DNA from: Iamia sp038233075 | GTDB lineage: Bacteria; Actinomycetota; Acidimicrobiia; Acidimicrobiales; Iamiaceae | Direction: 5' to 3' | Assembly (NCBI GenBank): GCA_038233075.1 | Contig: JBBSMQ010000017.1 | Span: 1 to 64,000, forward strand | DNA: 64,000 nucleotides | Part shown: positions 33,805 to 42,126 of the stretch, in pieces | How positions within the stretch are numbered: the first letter of the stretch is position 1 | How the letters are laid out: each line of letters begins with the position of its first letter | Position numbers and translations under genes: made by a program | The notes under the pieces: model-generated | What the model was told of the DNA's origin: nothing | What the model saw: only the letters and a program-made list of their open reading frames with translations | Databases searched by the model: none

Positions 33805-33824
33805 GCTCGATACGGTACGTCGCC
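33805..33824. promoter_or_regulatory. 20-bp intergenic space with a shared bidirectional -10 element
   Basis: TACGGTA at 33811-33817 reads TACGGT on the plus strand (8 nt before GTG 33825) and TACCGT on the minus strand (7 nt before GTG 33804). This TANNNTA symmetry is known for bacterial bidirectional promoters. Both start codons are so close that both messages would be leaderless, and each -35 region would lie inside the other gene. Confidence 0.55.
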
Positions 33825-34877
33825 GTGGACCGCCGGGTGCGTCTCACCGTCGGTCCCTCGGCCCTCGCCGTGGTCTTCGCCGCCATCGTCGCCGCCCTGC
33901 TGGCCCGCAGCGTGCTCGTCGCCGGGCGCCGTCCGCTGGGCTGGGCCCTGGCCGCCGTCGTGGCGGCCGGAGCCCTGGAGCCGGTGGTGTCGCTCGCCAG
34001 CCGCCGCATGCGCCGGTGGGTGGCCCTGGTCGTGACCCTCGTGCCCATCCTTGCCCTCGTGGGCCTGGTGACGTGGGCGTCGGTGCGCGACCTCGACGCC
34101 CAGGTCCGCCTCCTGCAACGAGACATCCCCCGGGTGGCCCGCGACATCGAGGACTCCGAGCGCTTCGGCGACGCCGCCCGCGAGCTCGAGCTGGTCGACA
34201 AGGCCGAGGCCTTCGCGCGGGATCTGCGCCGGCCGTCGAGCCGGGTGGGTGAGGAGGCCCGGGGCGGGGCGTCGACCTGGGCCCTCACCCTGATCCTGAC
34301 CCTCTTCGCCCTGGGCTGGGGACCCCGGTTCAGCGGCGCCGCCCAGCGCCAGATCCGCGACCCCGTCCAGCGCGACCGCATCAGTCGGATCGTCGGACGC
34401 GCCTTCGAGCGAAGCCAGATCTACGTCGACGTCGCGGTGCTGCTCGCCCTGGTCACCGGCCTGGTCGCGTGGGTGGCCTTCACCCTCATCGACCTCCCGG
34501 CCCCGACGCCCCTCGCCCTGGTGGTCGGGGTGGCCAGCCTGATGCCCTCGCTCGGCATCGTCGCCTCCACTGTGCCCATCGCCATCCTGGCCGGGGGCGT
34601 GGTCTCGCCCACCACCGGGGTCGCCGTCCTGCTCGGCGGGGTGCTGGTGCAGGTCGGGCACCGGCTGGTGCTCAACCGGGCGACTCGGGGTGGGACCCAC
34701 CCGGGGGCGGCGGTGATCGTCCTGTCCTTCCTCGTGGGCTACGAGCTCTACGGCGTGGGGGGCTCGGTCGTGGGCATGTCGGTCGCCGTGTTCGGCGCCG
34801 CGGTGCTCGACGCCATCGCCGAGGAAGAGCGCAGTGGCGGAGAGGTCGAAGGGCCGGCCCCGGACCCGTCGCCGTGA
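33825..34877 (+). CDS. second AI-2E-family membrane permease
   Basis: A 350-residue paralogue of the divergent permease. Hydrophobic segments include 'ALAVVFAAIVAALLARSVL', 'WVALVVTLVPILALVGLV' and 'ALTLILTLFALGWGPRF', then the late block 'LVVGVASLMPSLGIVASTVP', where the usual PQ/PxIG motif has become MPSLG. A soluble, charged region (residues 85-140) separates the first and second membrane blocks, as in the family. No substrate can be assigned. The C-terminal tail is acidic. GTG start close to the shared promoter element. Confidence 0.82.
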   Translation: MDRRVRLTVGPSALAVVFAAIVAALLARSVLVAGRRPLGWALAAVVAAGALEPVVSLASRRMRRWVALVVTLVPILALVGLVTWASVRDLDAQVRLLQRDIPRVARDIEDSERFGDAARELELVDKAEAFARDLRRPSSRVGEEARGGASTWALTLILTLFALGWGPRFSGAAQRQIRDPVQRDRISRIVGRAFERSQIYVDVAVLLALVTGLVAWVAFTLIDLPAPTPLALVVGVASLMPSLGIVASTVPIAILAGGVVSPTTGVAVLLGGVLVQVGHRLVLNRATRGGTHPGAAVIVLSFLVGYELYGVGGSVVGMSVAVFGAAVLDAIAEEERSGGEVEGPAPDPSP

Positions 34878-34950
34878 GAGGTCGGGGTTGGCGACGCCGC
34901 GCCCCTCCGGCAGGGTGTGGCCCCTGGGACGAGGAGGGACGAGGAGGGTC

Positions 34951-35256
34951 ATGGCCACCGACATCACCGACCACGACGAGGCCGGACGCTACGAGGTGCA
35001 CGTCGATGGCGAGCTGGCCGGCTACGCCGACCGTCACCGCGACGCGGGCTCGGTGGTGTTGCCCCACACCGTGGTGCAGCCCCGGTTCCGCGGTCAGGAC
35101 CTGGCCGCGGCGCTGGTGCGCCGGGCCCTCGACGACGCCCGGGCCGAGGGCCTCACGGTCGTCCCCGCGTGTTCCTACGTGGCTGACTACGTCGCCCGCC
35201 ACCCCGAGGACCAGGATCTGCTCGCCGACGCCGACGGGTCACGCCCCGGGCGCTGA
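34951..35256 (+). CDS. YjdJ-type GNAT-fold N-acetyltransferase
   Basis: A 101-residue small acetyltransferase of the GCN5-related type found in YjdJ-like proteins: 'YEVHVDGELAGYADRH' at the start, 'VVLPHTVVQPRFRGQDLAAA' (the shortened acetyl-CoA loop R-G-Q-x-L-A) and 'LTVVPACSYVADYVARHPE' at the end. The ATG is preceded by GAGGAGGG, itself part of a short GACGAGGAGG duplication. Substrate unknown. Confidence 0.88.
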   Translation: MATDITDHDEAGRYEVHVDGELAGYADRHRDAGSVVLPHTVVQPRFRGQDLAAALVRRALDDARAEGLTVVPACSYVADYVARHPEDQDLLADADGSRPGR

Positions 35257-35318
35257 CCCACGAGCCGGTCGAGAGACGAGCCCGAGGGCCGGCCCGACGG
35301 AAGGCCCCGCCGGGACGC

Positions 35319-36521
35319 TCAGGCGGTGGGCTCGGTGCCGACGATCCCGACGAAGCTGACCATCTCGCCCGGGTAGCCACCCAGGTTGTGGGTGAGGGCC
35401 AGGGTGCGACCGGCGTCGACGGTGGCGACCTGGCGCTCGGGCGGAGCCTCCCGTCGCAGCTGCAGCCAGGCCTCGTACAGCATGCGCAACCCGCTGGCCC
35501 CGACCGGGTGGCCGAAGCTCTTGAGCCCGCCGTCGGGGTTGACGGGCAGCTCGCCGTCGAGGTCGAAGGCGCCCTTCTCGCAGTCGACCCAGGCCTCGCC
35601 CCGGGCCGAGAAGCCGAGGTCCTCCATCAGCACCAGCTCGGTGGGGGTGAAGCAGTCGTGGACCTCGGCCAGGGCCAGCTCCCCCCGGGGATCGGTGATC
35701 CCCGCCTGGGCGTAGGCATCAGCGCCGGCGGCCTCGATCTCGGGGAAGGTGGTGTAGTCGTAGTTCGGGTCGATGAGCCCCGAGCCGTTGCCGGCCACCA
35801 GGGACAGGGCCTTCACGTACAGCGGGGTGTCGGTGTAGCGGTGGGCGTCCTTGGCCCGGCACACCACGGCGGCGGCGGCACCGTCGGCCACCCCGGCGCA
35901 GTCGAACACACCCAGCTGACCCGCCACCGCGGGCATGTCGCAGATGGCCTCGACCGACATCTCACGCCGGAACTGGGCCTTGGGGTTCTTGGCCCCGTTG
36001 GCGTGGTTCTTGCTGGCGATGCGGGCCACCACGCGCCGCAGGTCATCGGGATCGACGCCGTAGCGCTCGGCGTAGGCGGGCAGCACCATGGAGAACATGG
36101 CCGCTGCGGTGAGGGTGCGGTTGGTGCCGTCGGTGGGGATGGGGAAGGCGTTGAGGCCCTGGTACCCCGAGTCCTTCACCTTCTCGACACCCACCGCCAC
36201 GGCCAGGTCGTAGGCACCGGAGGCCACCGCGTAGGACGCGGCGCGCAGCGCCTCGGACCCGGTGGCGCACATGTTCTCGACCCGGGTGACCGGCGCCCCC
36301 TCCAGCTGCAGGGCGCGCGCCAGCACGATGCCGCTCATGCCCGACTGGGCCGTGCCGAGCCACCAGGCATCGGCGTCGGCCCGGACGACCCCGGCGCCGT
36401 CGAGCGCCTCGGCGGTGGCCTCGACCAGCAGGTCGTCGACCCCCCGATCGAAGTGCTCGGCGAAGGGCGTACACCCCATGCCGACGATGGCGACCTGATC
36501 TCGGATGCCGTGCGATCCCAT
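35319..36521 (-). CDS. thiolase family protein (SCP-x-like acetyl-CoA acyltransferase)
   Basis: A 400-residue thiolase of the lipid-transfer (SCP-x/archaeal) branch. The acyl-accepting cysteine is in 'VENMCATGSEALRAA', the His region is 'EVHDCFTPTEL', and 'FGHPVGASGLRML' is the conserved C-terminal block. Where classical thiolases carry a second C-x-G cysteine, this protein has 'THNLGGYPGEMVSF', as in SCP-x-type members. It probably cleaves or forms beta-ketoacyl-CoA together with the HMG-CoA-synthase-like/DUF35 protein encoded 25 bp upstream, as in archaeal thiolase-HMGS-DUF35 complexes. Both lie behind the palindromic operator at 38019-38039. Confidence 0.88.
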   Translation of the reverse strand: MGSHGIRDQVAIVGMGCTPFAEHFDRGVDDLLVEATAEALDGAGVVRADADAWWLGTAQSGMSGIVLARALQLEGAPVTRVENMCATGSEALRAASYAVASGAYDLAVAVGVEKVKDSGYQGLNAFPIPTDGTNRTLTAAAMFSMVLPAYAERYGVDPDDLRRVVARIASKNHANGAKNPKAQFRREMSVEAICDMPAVAGQLGVFDCAGVADGAAAAVVCRAKDAHRYTDTPLYVKALSLVAGNGSGLIDPNYDYTTFPEIEAAGADAYAQAGITDPRGELALAEVHDCFTPTELVLMEDLGFSARGEAWVDCEKGAFDLDGELPVNPDGGLKSFGHPVGASGLRMLYEAWLQLRREAPPERQVATVDAGRTLALTHNLGGYPGEMVSFVGIVGTEPTA

Positions 36522-36546
36522 GGCGGTGGTGCTCCGTTCGGTGCGG

Positions 36547-37998
36547 TCAGCCGGCGTCGGCCACGACGGCCCGGACGACGGTGCCGTCGCGGTCTCGCAG
36601 GGGCCGGGCCTTCCAGAAGTAGTTGGCGATGCCGTCGGCGGTGAAGAGGCGCCGGAAGGTCATCTCCACCCGGACGCCGCTGGAGATCTCCGCCGCGTCG
36701 CAGTCGGTGAGCTCGACCGGCACCCGGCCCCCGCCGTCGAAGTCGACGATGGCGAACACGATGGGGGGGCTGGGCGAGTAGGCGAGGCGGTCGATGGTGG
36801 AGGTGACGACGGTGCCGGTGCTGTCGGCCATGGGCCGAGGTTCCATGTCGTCGATGGCGCCCCCGTGCATGGCCGCGCGTGACGGCGGCATGTGCACCGC
36901 GCCCGACGTGCGGTCCTCGGACGCGACGAACGCGAACTTCCAGTCGGTGGTCCGGGCCGCGGCCGAAGCCGATGGTCGGGCCGGCTCGGGCCGACGGGGC
37001 GGCTCGGTGGCGAGCAGATCTCGCCAGCGCAGGTAGGTCGGGTAGTCGATGGGGGCACCGCCGGCGACCTGGTCGACCACGGGGCGAGTCGGGGCCAGGT
37101 CGGCCGCCGCCCTGGTGACCCGGAACACGAGGGCGTCGGCACCGTCGGCCAGCGACACCAGGGCGATCACGTCCCCGTGAGCTGCGGCCTCGAGTGCCGC
37201 GACCAAGAGGAGCAGCGGCTGGGTGGCGCCCGGGTTGCCGACCGTGGCGCCCAGGTCGTCGGCTAGGGCCTCGGGGGCCACGCCCAGCTTCCGGCCCGCG
37301 GTGCGGGCGGCCCGCGCATGGGGGCTGGCGATGAGCAGCCGGTCGACATCGGCCAGGGCCAGGCCGGCGTCGGCCACGGCGGCGTCGAGGGCCGCCTTCC
37401 CGAGAGGGACGTAGCGCTGTTCGCCGAAGCGATCCTCCCACTGGCGGGTGCGGACCTCGCCCGGGGTCCGCCAGCGATCGAGGAACTCCTCGGTCCGGGC
37501 GCCGGTGCCGACCAGCTCGGCCAGGGCGGGGGCGGCGTCGGTGCCCTCGCCCACGAGCAGAGCGGCACCAGCATCGCCGGCGGCGGACTCGTCGGGGCTG
37601 CCCGGGAGGCCGGGGCGGACGTCGGCCGCCACGACCAACGTCGGCCCGCCGCCGACCAGGGCGGCTCGCAGAGCGCTGACCGAGGACCGGGCCGCGCCGG
37701 CGAAGTCGGCGGCCACCGCGTCGGCCGGCAGCCGCAGGGCAGCGTGCACTGCGGTGGCGTTGGTCTTGTCGGCGTAGGTAGGCGTGGTGGTCGAGAACCA
37801 CAGCGCGGCGGGGGGTGCTCCCTCGTGAGGGCGCAGCGTCGTCCGGGCCGCCTCCACCGCCAGGGTGGTGGCGTCCTCGTCGTAGCCGGCAACGGTCCGC
37901 GTGCCCCGGCCGCCCCCACGACCGGCGACGGCGGCGATGGTGCTGCGATCCAGGCGTCGATGGGGGAGGTAAGCGCCGAGGGCGAGGATGCCGGGCAT
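36547..37998 (-). CDS. HMG-CoA-synthase-like protein fused to a DUF35 OB-fold domain, no active-site Cys
   Basis: A 483-residue two-domain protein. Residues 1 to about 325 have the thiolase-like fold of archaeal HMG-CoA synthases ('ILALGAYLPHRRLDRSTIA', 'GDAGAALLVGEG', 'DRLLIASPHARAARTAG'). Residues from about 345 on form a DUF35 OB-fold ('FAIVDFDGGGRVPVELTDCD'). In relatives a cysteine sits in an A-C-x-A-G motif; here that region is 'AADFAGAARSSVSALRA' and the whole synthase-like part contains no cysteine. The DUF35 part also lacks the usual zinc-ribbon cysteines. It may be a scaffold or acyl-CoA channel for the adjacent thiolase. A -10-like TAGGCT 8 nt before the ATG suggests leaderless transcription. 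Confidence 0.75.
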   Translation of the reverse strand: MPGILALGAYLPHRRLDRSTIAAVAGRGGGRGTRTVAGYDEDATTLAVEAARTTLRPHEGAPPAALWFSTTTPTYADKTNATAVHAALRLPADAVAADFAGAARSSVSALRAALVGGGPTLVVAADVRPGLPGSPDESAAGDAGAALLVGEGTDAAPALAELVGTGARTEEFLDRWRTPGEVRTRQWEDRFGEQRYVPLGKAALDAAVADAGLALADVDRLLIASPHARAARTAGRKLGVAPEALADDLGATVGNPGATQPLLLLVAALEAAAHGDVIALVSLADGADALVFRVTRAAADLAPTRPVVDQVAGGAPIDYPTYLRWRDLLATEPPRRPEPARPSASAAARTTDWKFAFVASEDRTSGAVHMPPSRAAMHGGAIDDMEPRPMADSTGTVVTSTIDRLAYSPSPPIVFAIVDFDGGGRVPVELTDCDAAEISSGVRVEMTFRRLFTADGIANYFWKARPLRDRDGTVVRAVVADAG

Positions 37999-38018
37999 GG
38001 GATCCGAGCCTACGGCTG

Positions 38019-38039
38019 GATCTGACGGAGTGTCAGATC
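38019..38039. promoter_or_regulatory. TetR-type palindromic operator before the thiolase operon
   Basis: GATCTGAC-GGAGT-GTCAGATC has perfect 8-bp arms. It lies just upstream of the -10-like TAGGCT (38012-38007, minus strand) of the 37998-start gene, covering the -35 region. The TGACNNNNNGTCA core is common for TetR-family regulators of acyl-CoA metabolism. No regulator gene is adjacent. Confidence 0.5.
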
Positions 38040-38066
38040 ATGTGACGCCCGGTCGATGGCGTTCTG

Positions 38067-38109
38067 TGTCGCTCACCTCGCTCCTACGTGGGGGCGGAGG
38101 TGAGCGACA
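38067..38109. repeat. 13-bp perfect inverted repeat between divergent operons
   Basis: TGTCGCTCACCTC (38067-38079) pairs exactly with GAGGTGAGCGACA (38097-38109), loop 17 nt. The remaining span 38110-38386 shows no secure gene; one plus frame ending at 38286 codes for a hydrophobic stretch (AVGIVALTLVALAGS) without a clear start. The stem might be an attenuator or a protein-binding site. Confidence 0.55.
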
Positions 38110-38386
38110 GCGACCTGACCCCTCCCCCGCCGGCCGCCGGGACGCCGCCGGTCGAGAGCCCGGCCGAGGCTGAGCTGCGACGCCCTGCCCGGCAACCCAC
38201 CGGGTGGTTCCCTGGTCGACTTCGCCGCGTTCTATCGGGCCGTCGGCATCGTCGCCCTCACCCTGGTGGCTCTGGCCGGGTCGTGAAACGTCCGCGTCCG
38301 GCGCTGGCCGAGCCACCCGGACTCCCCCCGACCCCCCGTCTGACGGACCGTCCGGTGCGGGCTCGGGATCGGCCTACGCTCGTCCC

Positions 38387-39628
38387 ATGCGCCTCGGAGA
38401 TGTGGTCGACCCCGATGCTCTGGCCCACGGCAAGCCCCTCGACGGCGTGCGGATCCTGGCCCTGGAGCAGATGCAGGCCCTCCCCTGGGCCACCCAGCTG
38501 CTCGCCCGGCTGGGCGCCGATGTGGTGAAGGTGGAGGCCATCGGCTCCGGCGACCAGGGCCGGGGCTCGCTGCCGGCCATGTCCGACCCCGAGGGCCGAC
38601 GGGTGGGGGCCACCTTCCTGCGCACCAACCTGGGCAAGCGCAGCACCTGCATCGACCTGCGCTCGGAGCGGGGCCGCCAGCTGGTGCTCGACCTGGCCCC
38701 CCGCTTCGACGTCGTGGCCGAGAACTTCCGGGCCGGGGCCCTCGACCGCCTCGGCCTGGCGTACGCCGATGTGGCCAAGGTCCACCCCGCCGTCATCTAC
38801 CTGTCGGTCAGCGGGTTCGGGCACTCGGGTTCGCCCTACGGCGACATGCCGGCCTTCGCGCCGGTCGTGGAGGCGATGTCGGGCATCTACGAGATGAAGC
38901 GCACCGGCGACGAGCCACCCCAGGTCGCGCCGGTCGGGGCGCTGGGCGACATCGGCACCGCGCTGTTCGGGGTCATCGGCGTCCTCGCCGGTCTCCGCCA
39001 CCGCGACCGGACCGGCCGCGGCACCCACATCGACGTGGCCATGCTCGACGCCATGGTCGCCATGACCGACATCGTCACCAACTTCTGGTCGATGGGGCTC
39101 CGGGGTGGCGACCTCGGCCCGCTCTTGATGCACGGCTTCAAGGCGTCCGACGGCTGGTTCATCCTCCAGGTCGGGCGCGAGCACCAGTTCGCCAAGCTGG
39201 TCGAGGAGGTGGGCCACCCCGAGTGGGTCGACGACCCCCGCTTCGCCACCCGCCAGGGCTGGGTCGACCACCTCGACGAGGTCCTCCGTCCCGCCATCGA
39301 GGCCTGGGCCGCGGACAAGTCATCGGTCGAGGCGAGCCGAGCCCTGGGAGCGATCGGAGTGGCCGCCGGGCCCTGCCTCTCCGACGAGCAGGTGGTGACC
39401 GACCCTCACCTCGCGGCCCGCGACATGCTGGTCGAGGTGCCCCGGACCGACGAGGTCGACCAGCCCGTCCTCGTGCCCGGCAACCCGGTGAAGATGAGCG
39501 GGGTGGCCCAGGGCCCCGAGACCCGGGTCCCGTGGCTGGGCGAGCACACCGACGAGGTCCTGGCCGCCGAGCTCGGCCTCGACGGCGACGCCCTGGTGGC
39601 GCTCCGCGCCGAAGGTGTCATCGGCTGA
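38387..39628 (+). CDS. class III CoA transferase (CaiB/BaiF family)
   Basis: A 413-residue family III CoA transferase. 'GVRILALEQMQALPWATQLL' and 'LGADVVKVEA' open the protein, 'NLGKRSTCIDLRSERGR' and 'DVVAENFRAGALDRLGL' (catalytic Asp in the latter) follow, and 'GRGTHIDVAMLDAMVAM' and 'PRLG/PWLGEHTDEVL' close the domain. It would move CoA between a carboxylate donor and acceptor, for example activating a steroid, carnitine-like or dicarboxylic acid; substrate not readable. The start at 38387 is set by family similarity. Monocistronic and divergent from the thiolase operon. Confidence 0.88.
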   Translation: MRLGDVVDPDALAHGKPLDGVRILALEQMQALPWATQLLARLGADVVKVEAIGSGDQGRGSLPAMSDPEGRRVGATFLRTNLGKRSTCIDLRSERGRQLVLDLAPRFDVVAENFRAGALDRLGLAYADVAKVHPAVIYLSVSGFGHSGSPYGDMPAFAPVVEAMSGIYEMKRTGDEPPQVAPVGALGDIGTALFGVIGVLAGLRHRDRTGRGTHIDVAMLDAMVAMTDIVTNFWSMGLRGGDLGPLLMHGFKASDGWFILQVGREHQFAKLVEEVGHPEWVDDPRFATRQGWVDHLDEVLRPAIEAWAADKSSVEASRALGAIGVAAGPCLSDEQVVTDPHLAARDMLVEVPRTDEVDQPVLVPGNPVKMSGVAQGPETRVPWLGEHTDEVLAAELGLDGDALVALRAEGVIG

Positions 39629-39761
39629 CGAGGGCGACGGTCCGGCCCGCCGCTCGTTGCCCGCGACCTGCGCCACCGCCGGACGGTCGTGCTCGCGTGC
39701 TGCCCCGGTGGCGCGGCTGCGCGCCGCGGGTGCGGACCGGCGTCCCCGACGCCGATCGGCG

Positions 39762-40716
39762 TCAACCCAACCGGTCCGCAACCTCCGGGCCGTCGAGGAT
39801 CTCCTCGATGAAGTCCGCCAGCGGCGAGCCCGCCTCCAGGCGATCGGCGAACTCGTCGACCTCGGCCGCCGACGGGCTGGTGTCGGCGAGCAGGATGTAG
39901 GCCACCGCCGCCTCGACGTTGGCCGCCTGAGCCGCGCTGTACTCGTTCGAGTTGGAGAAGCGATCATCACCCACCCTCGACTGCGGCGTCCGGAGTCGAG
40001 CTGCTCGGTCCAGAACGCGACCCCGCCCGAGTCCCCCGGTCGGCCCAGGATGTTCTCGTAGATGCGCTCGACGAACTCTCGGTTGGTCAGCTCTCCGTAG
40101 CGGGTCCGGAACTCGCCCGACGCCGCGAACGCGCTCGACGTCAGCGCGATCGACGCATCCCTCCGCTGCCGGTTGATCCAGAAGTTGGCGCCATCGCGGT
40201 CCGGGGGGCGCAGGAAGTAGGCGCTGGGCGGGCGAGTGCATCGCCACGACGGGGGAGGGTCGTGGGAGAGAGCGTCGTTGGCGGCCATCATGAGGGCGGC
40301 CTGCTGGGCCTGGGCCGTCGCGGCGGGATCCTCGGTGACGGGGTTGACCCCGGCGAGGGCGCGCAGCGCGTTGACGGTCTCGAGCATGGCGCCCCGGTAC
40401 ACGGCCGAGGTCGACCCGGCCTGGCAGCGGCCCACGTCGCCGGTGAAGCCGTCGGCCGGTGGGTTGCGCACCAGGTCGTCCAGTCGCTGCCATTGCGCGA
40501 CGACCTGGGCGGGGTCGTCCGGATCCACCCCGATGGCCGGGGCGGCAGCCCGTCCCGTGGGCAACGGTGCCGGCGGCGCCCAGGCCGAGGGGGCGACGAA
40601 CGGTGGCGGGGCCAGCTCGGCCCCGAGGGCGACGAGCGAGGCCGGCGTGCTCGGTGGCCCGAGGCGACGAGCCGTCGTCGGCGGTCGATGTGGGAGTGCC
40701 CGGTCCTGTCGGCCAT
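39762..40716 (-). pseudogene. broken secreted CAP-domain/DUF4214 protein gene
   Basis: On the minus strand a CAP/SCP domain begins ('ETVNALRALAGVNPVTEDPA', then 'ALSHDPPPSWRC') but jumps after about 50 residues to a DUF4214 domain ('WINRQRRDASIALTSSAFA', 'EFVERIYENILGRPGDSGG'). The middle of the CAP domain is missing. Near 39955-39962 one base is lost, so 'GWVMIA' continues only in the next frame as 'FSNSNEYSAAQAANVEAAVA' to the true C-terminus at 39762. The expected signal peptide region near 40640-40716 also has no clean frame. Such proteins are usually exported and of unknown role. Three lesions argue for a true pseudogene and not a sequencing slip. Confidence 0.75.
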
Positions 40717-40901
40717 GTCCGTCCGTCCTCCTGGCCGTGCCCTCGCCCATCCGAGCGACGCTCACGCAGAACGATGATCGACCACTTTCAGTGAAGATCG
40801 AGGTGTGCACCGCCCTCGCCCGCGGCGAGCTGGCAGGCCGAGCGGTCGCCCCCACGACCAGATCGCCGGCCAGGACCTGGGTGGGTGAAGGGGAACCGCG
40901 G

Positions 40902-41537
40902 TCAGGCGGGGGCGGTGGCCACGCCCCTGATGGTGGGGCGGACGACGGGAGCGGCCTTGCGGGCGCTCTCCCGGGTGACCTCACCGAGGGCGAAGCCCGC
41001 ATCGGCGATCGCGGCCTCCGTGCGTCGGGTCAGGCGGCACCCGCCCGCGACGTGGTGCCACACGGGGTCCAGGCGGCGCTGCCAGGTGAGGCGGTCGGGC
41101 CGGTCCTCGGCGGCCACGTGCTCGAGGAACACCAGGCGTCCGCCGGGCCGCAGGACCCGCTGGACCTCGGCCAGCACCGCGGCCTGGTCCGGGACCGAGC
41201 ACAGCACGAGGGTGACCACGACCGCGTCGACCTCGTCGTCACCCACCGGCAGAGACGACGCTGACGCCCGACGGACCTCGACCTCGATGTCCGGGTCCAC
41301 CCGATCGAGGTGATCGCGCAGCTGGTTCAGCATGGCCGGCTCCGGCTCGGTGAGCACGAGGCGCTCGACCGCGGCGGGGTAGTGCGCCAGGTTGGCCCCG
41401 GTGCCGGCGCCCACCTCCAGCACGGTGCCCGACAACCCGGTCAGCAGCTCCGCCCGCCAGGCCTGAAAGCATGCCTCCTCGGTGGCGGCGACCGCTCGGT
41501 CGTAGAGGCGGGCGAAGAGCGCATCGAGCAGGGTCAT
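40902..41537 (-). CDS. class I SAM-dependent methyltransferase
   Basis: A 211-residue methyltransferase. SAM-binding motif I is 'TVLEVGAGTGANLAHY', motif II acidic 'LVLTEPEPAML', then 'VDAVVVTLVLCSVPDQAAVL' and 'VLRPGGRLVFLEHV'. The C-terminal 'PVWHHVAGGCRLTRRTEAAI' and 'PTIRGVATA' resemble METTL7-type or phospholipid N-methyltransferase-like proteins. Acceptor unknown. The ATG at 41537 is chosen because similarity starts there; the open frame continues upstream without ribosome site or coding bias. Confidence 0.85.
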   Translation of the reverse strand: MTLLDALFARLYDRAVAATEEACFQAWRAELLTGLSGTVLEVGAGTGANLAHYPAAVERLVLTEPEPAMLNQLRDHLDRVDPDIEVEVRRASASSLPVGDDEVDAVVVTLVLCSVPDQAAVLAEVQRVLRPGGRLVFLEHVAAEDRPDRLTWQRRLDPVWHHVAGGCRLTRRTEAAIADAGFALGEVTRESARKAAPVVRPTIRGVATAPA

Positions 41538-41682
41538 GGCCCCAGTGTGCAACGGCGACGCGCCGGCGACCAGGGGGGTCCGGGCCGCATCGTGGCTCGA
41601 GGTGCGCCGGCTCGCGCCGACGCCGTGGGGTGACAGGAGCACCGAAGCCCACCCCTGCGGGGCGACAAGCGCGAGGGTGACG

Positions 41683-42126
41683 CTACGTCGGATGGGCGGT
41701 GAGAGCGGTACGCAGGCGGGAGGCGACGTCGGCCACCTCGGCCTCGTCGCGGTACGTGGTCCGGGGCCAGAAGAACCCCCGAAGGCCATCGCCCTTGGTG
41801 CGCGGCACCACGTGGACGTGGAGGTGGGGGACGCTCTGGCTGACCCGGTTGTTGAGGGCCACGAACGAGCCCTGGGCCCCGAGACCCTCGACCATCGCCG
41901 CGGCCATCCTCTGAGCCCGCGCGAACAGCGGCCCCACCGCGTCCGGCGGCAGGTCCACGACGGTCTCGTGGTGATCGCGCGGCACGATCAGGGTGTGGCC
42001 CGGGAACAGCGGCCGTGCGTCCAAGAAGCCCACCGCGACGGCGTCGTCGAGCACGATGGTTGCCTCGGCGTCACCGGCCACGATGGCGCAGAACGCGCAC
42101 CCGTCGGCGGTCCCCCCACCGCTCAT
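41683..42126 (-). CDS. HIT-family hydrolase
   Basis: A 147-residue histidine triad protein. 'CAFCAIVAGDAEATIVLDDA' opens with a zinc-type CxxC, 'FPGHTLIVPRDHHETVVDLP' is the nucleotide-binding middle, and 'SVPHLHVHVVPR' is the catalytic HxHxH. It would hydrolyse nucleoside phosphoramidates or dinucleoside polyphosphates. Its ATG overlaps the stop of the class V aminotransferase-like gene (ATGA), so it is cotranslated with it. Confidence 0.92.
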   Translation of the reverse strand: MSGGGTADGCAFCAIVAGDAEATIVLDDAVAVGFLDARPLFPGHTLIVPRDHHETVVDLPPDAVGPLFARAQRMAAAMVEGLGAQGSFVALNNRVSQSVPHLHVHVVPRTKGDGLRGFFWPRTTYRDEAEVADVASRLRTALTAHPT

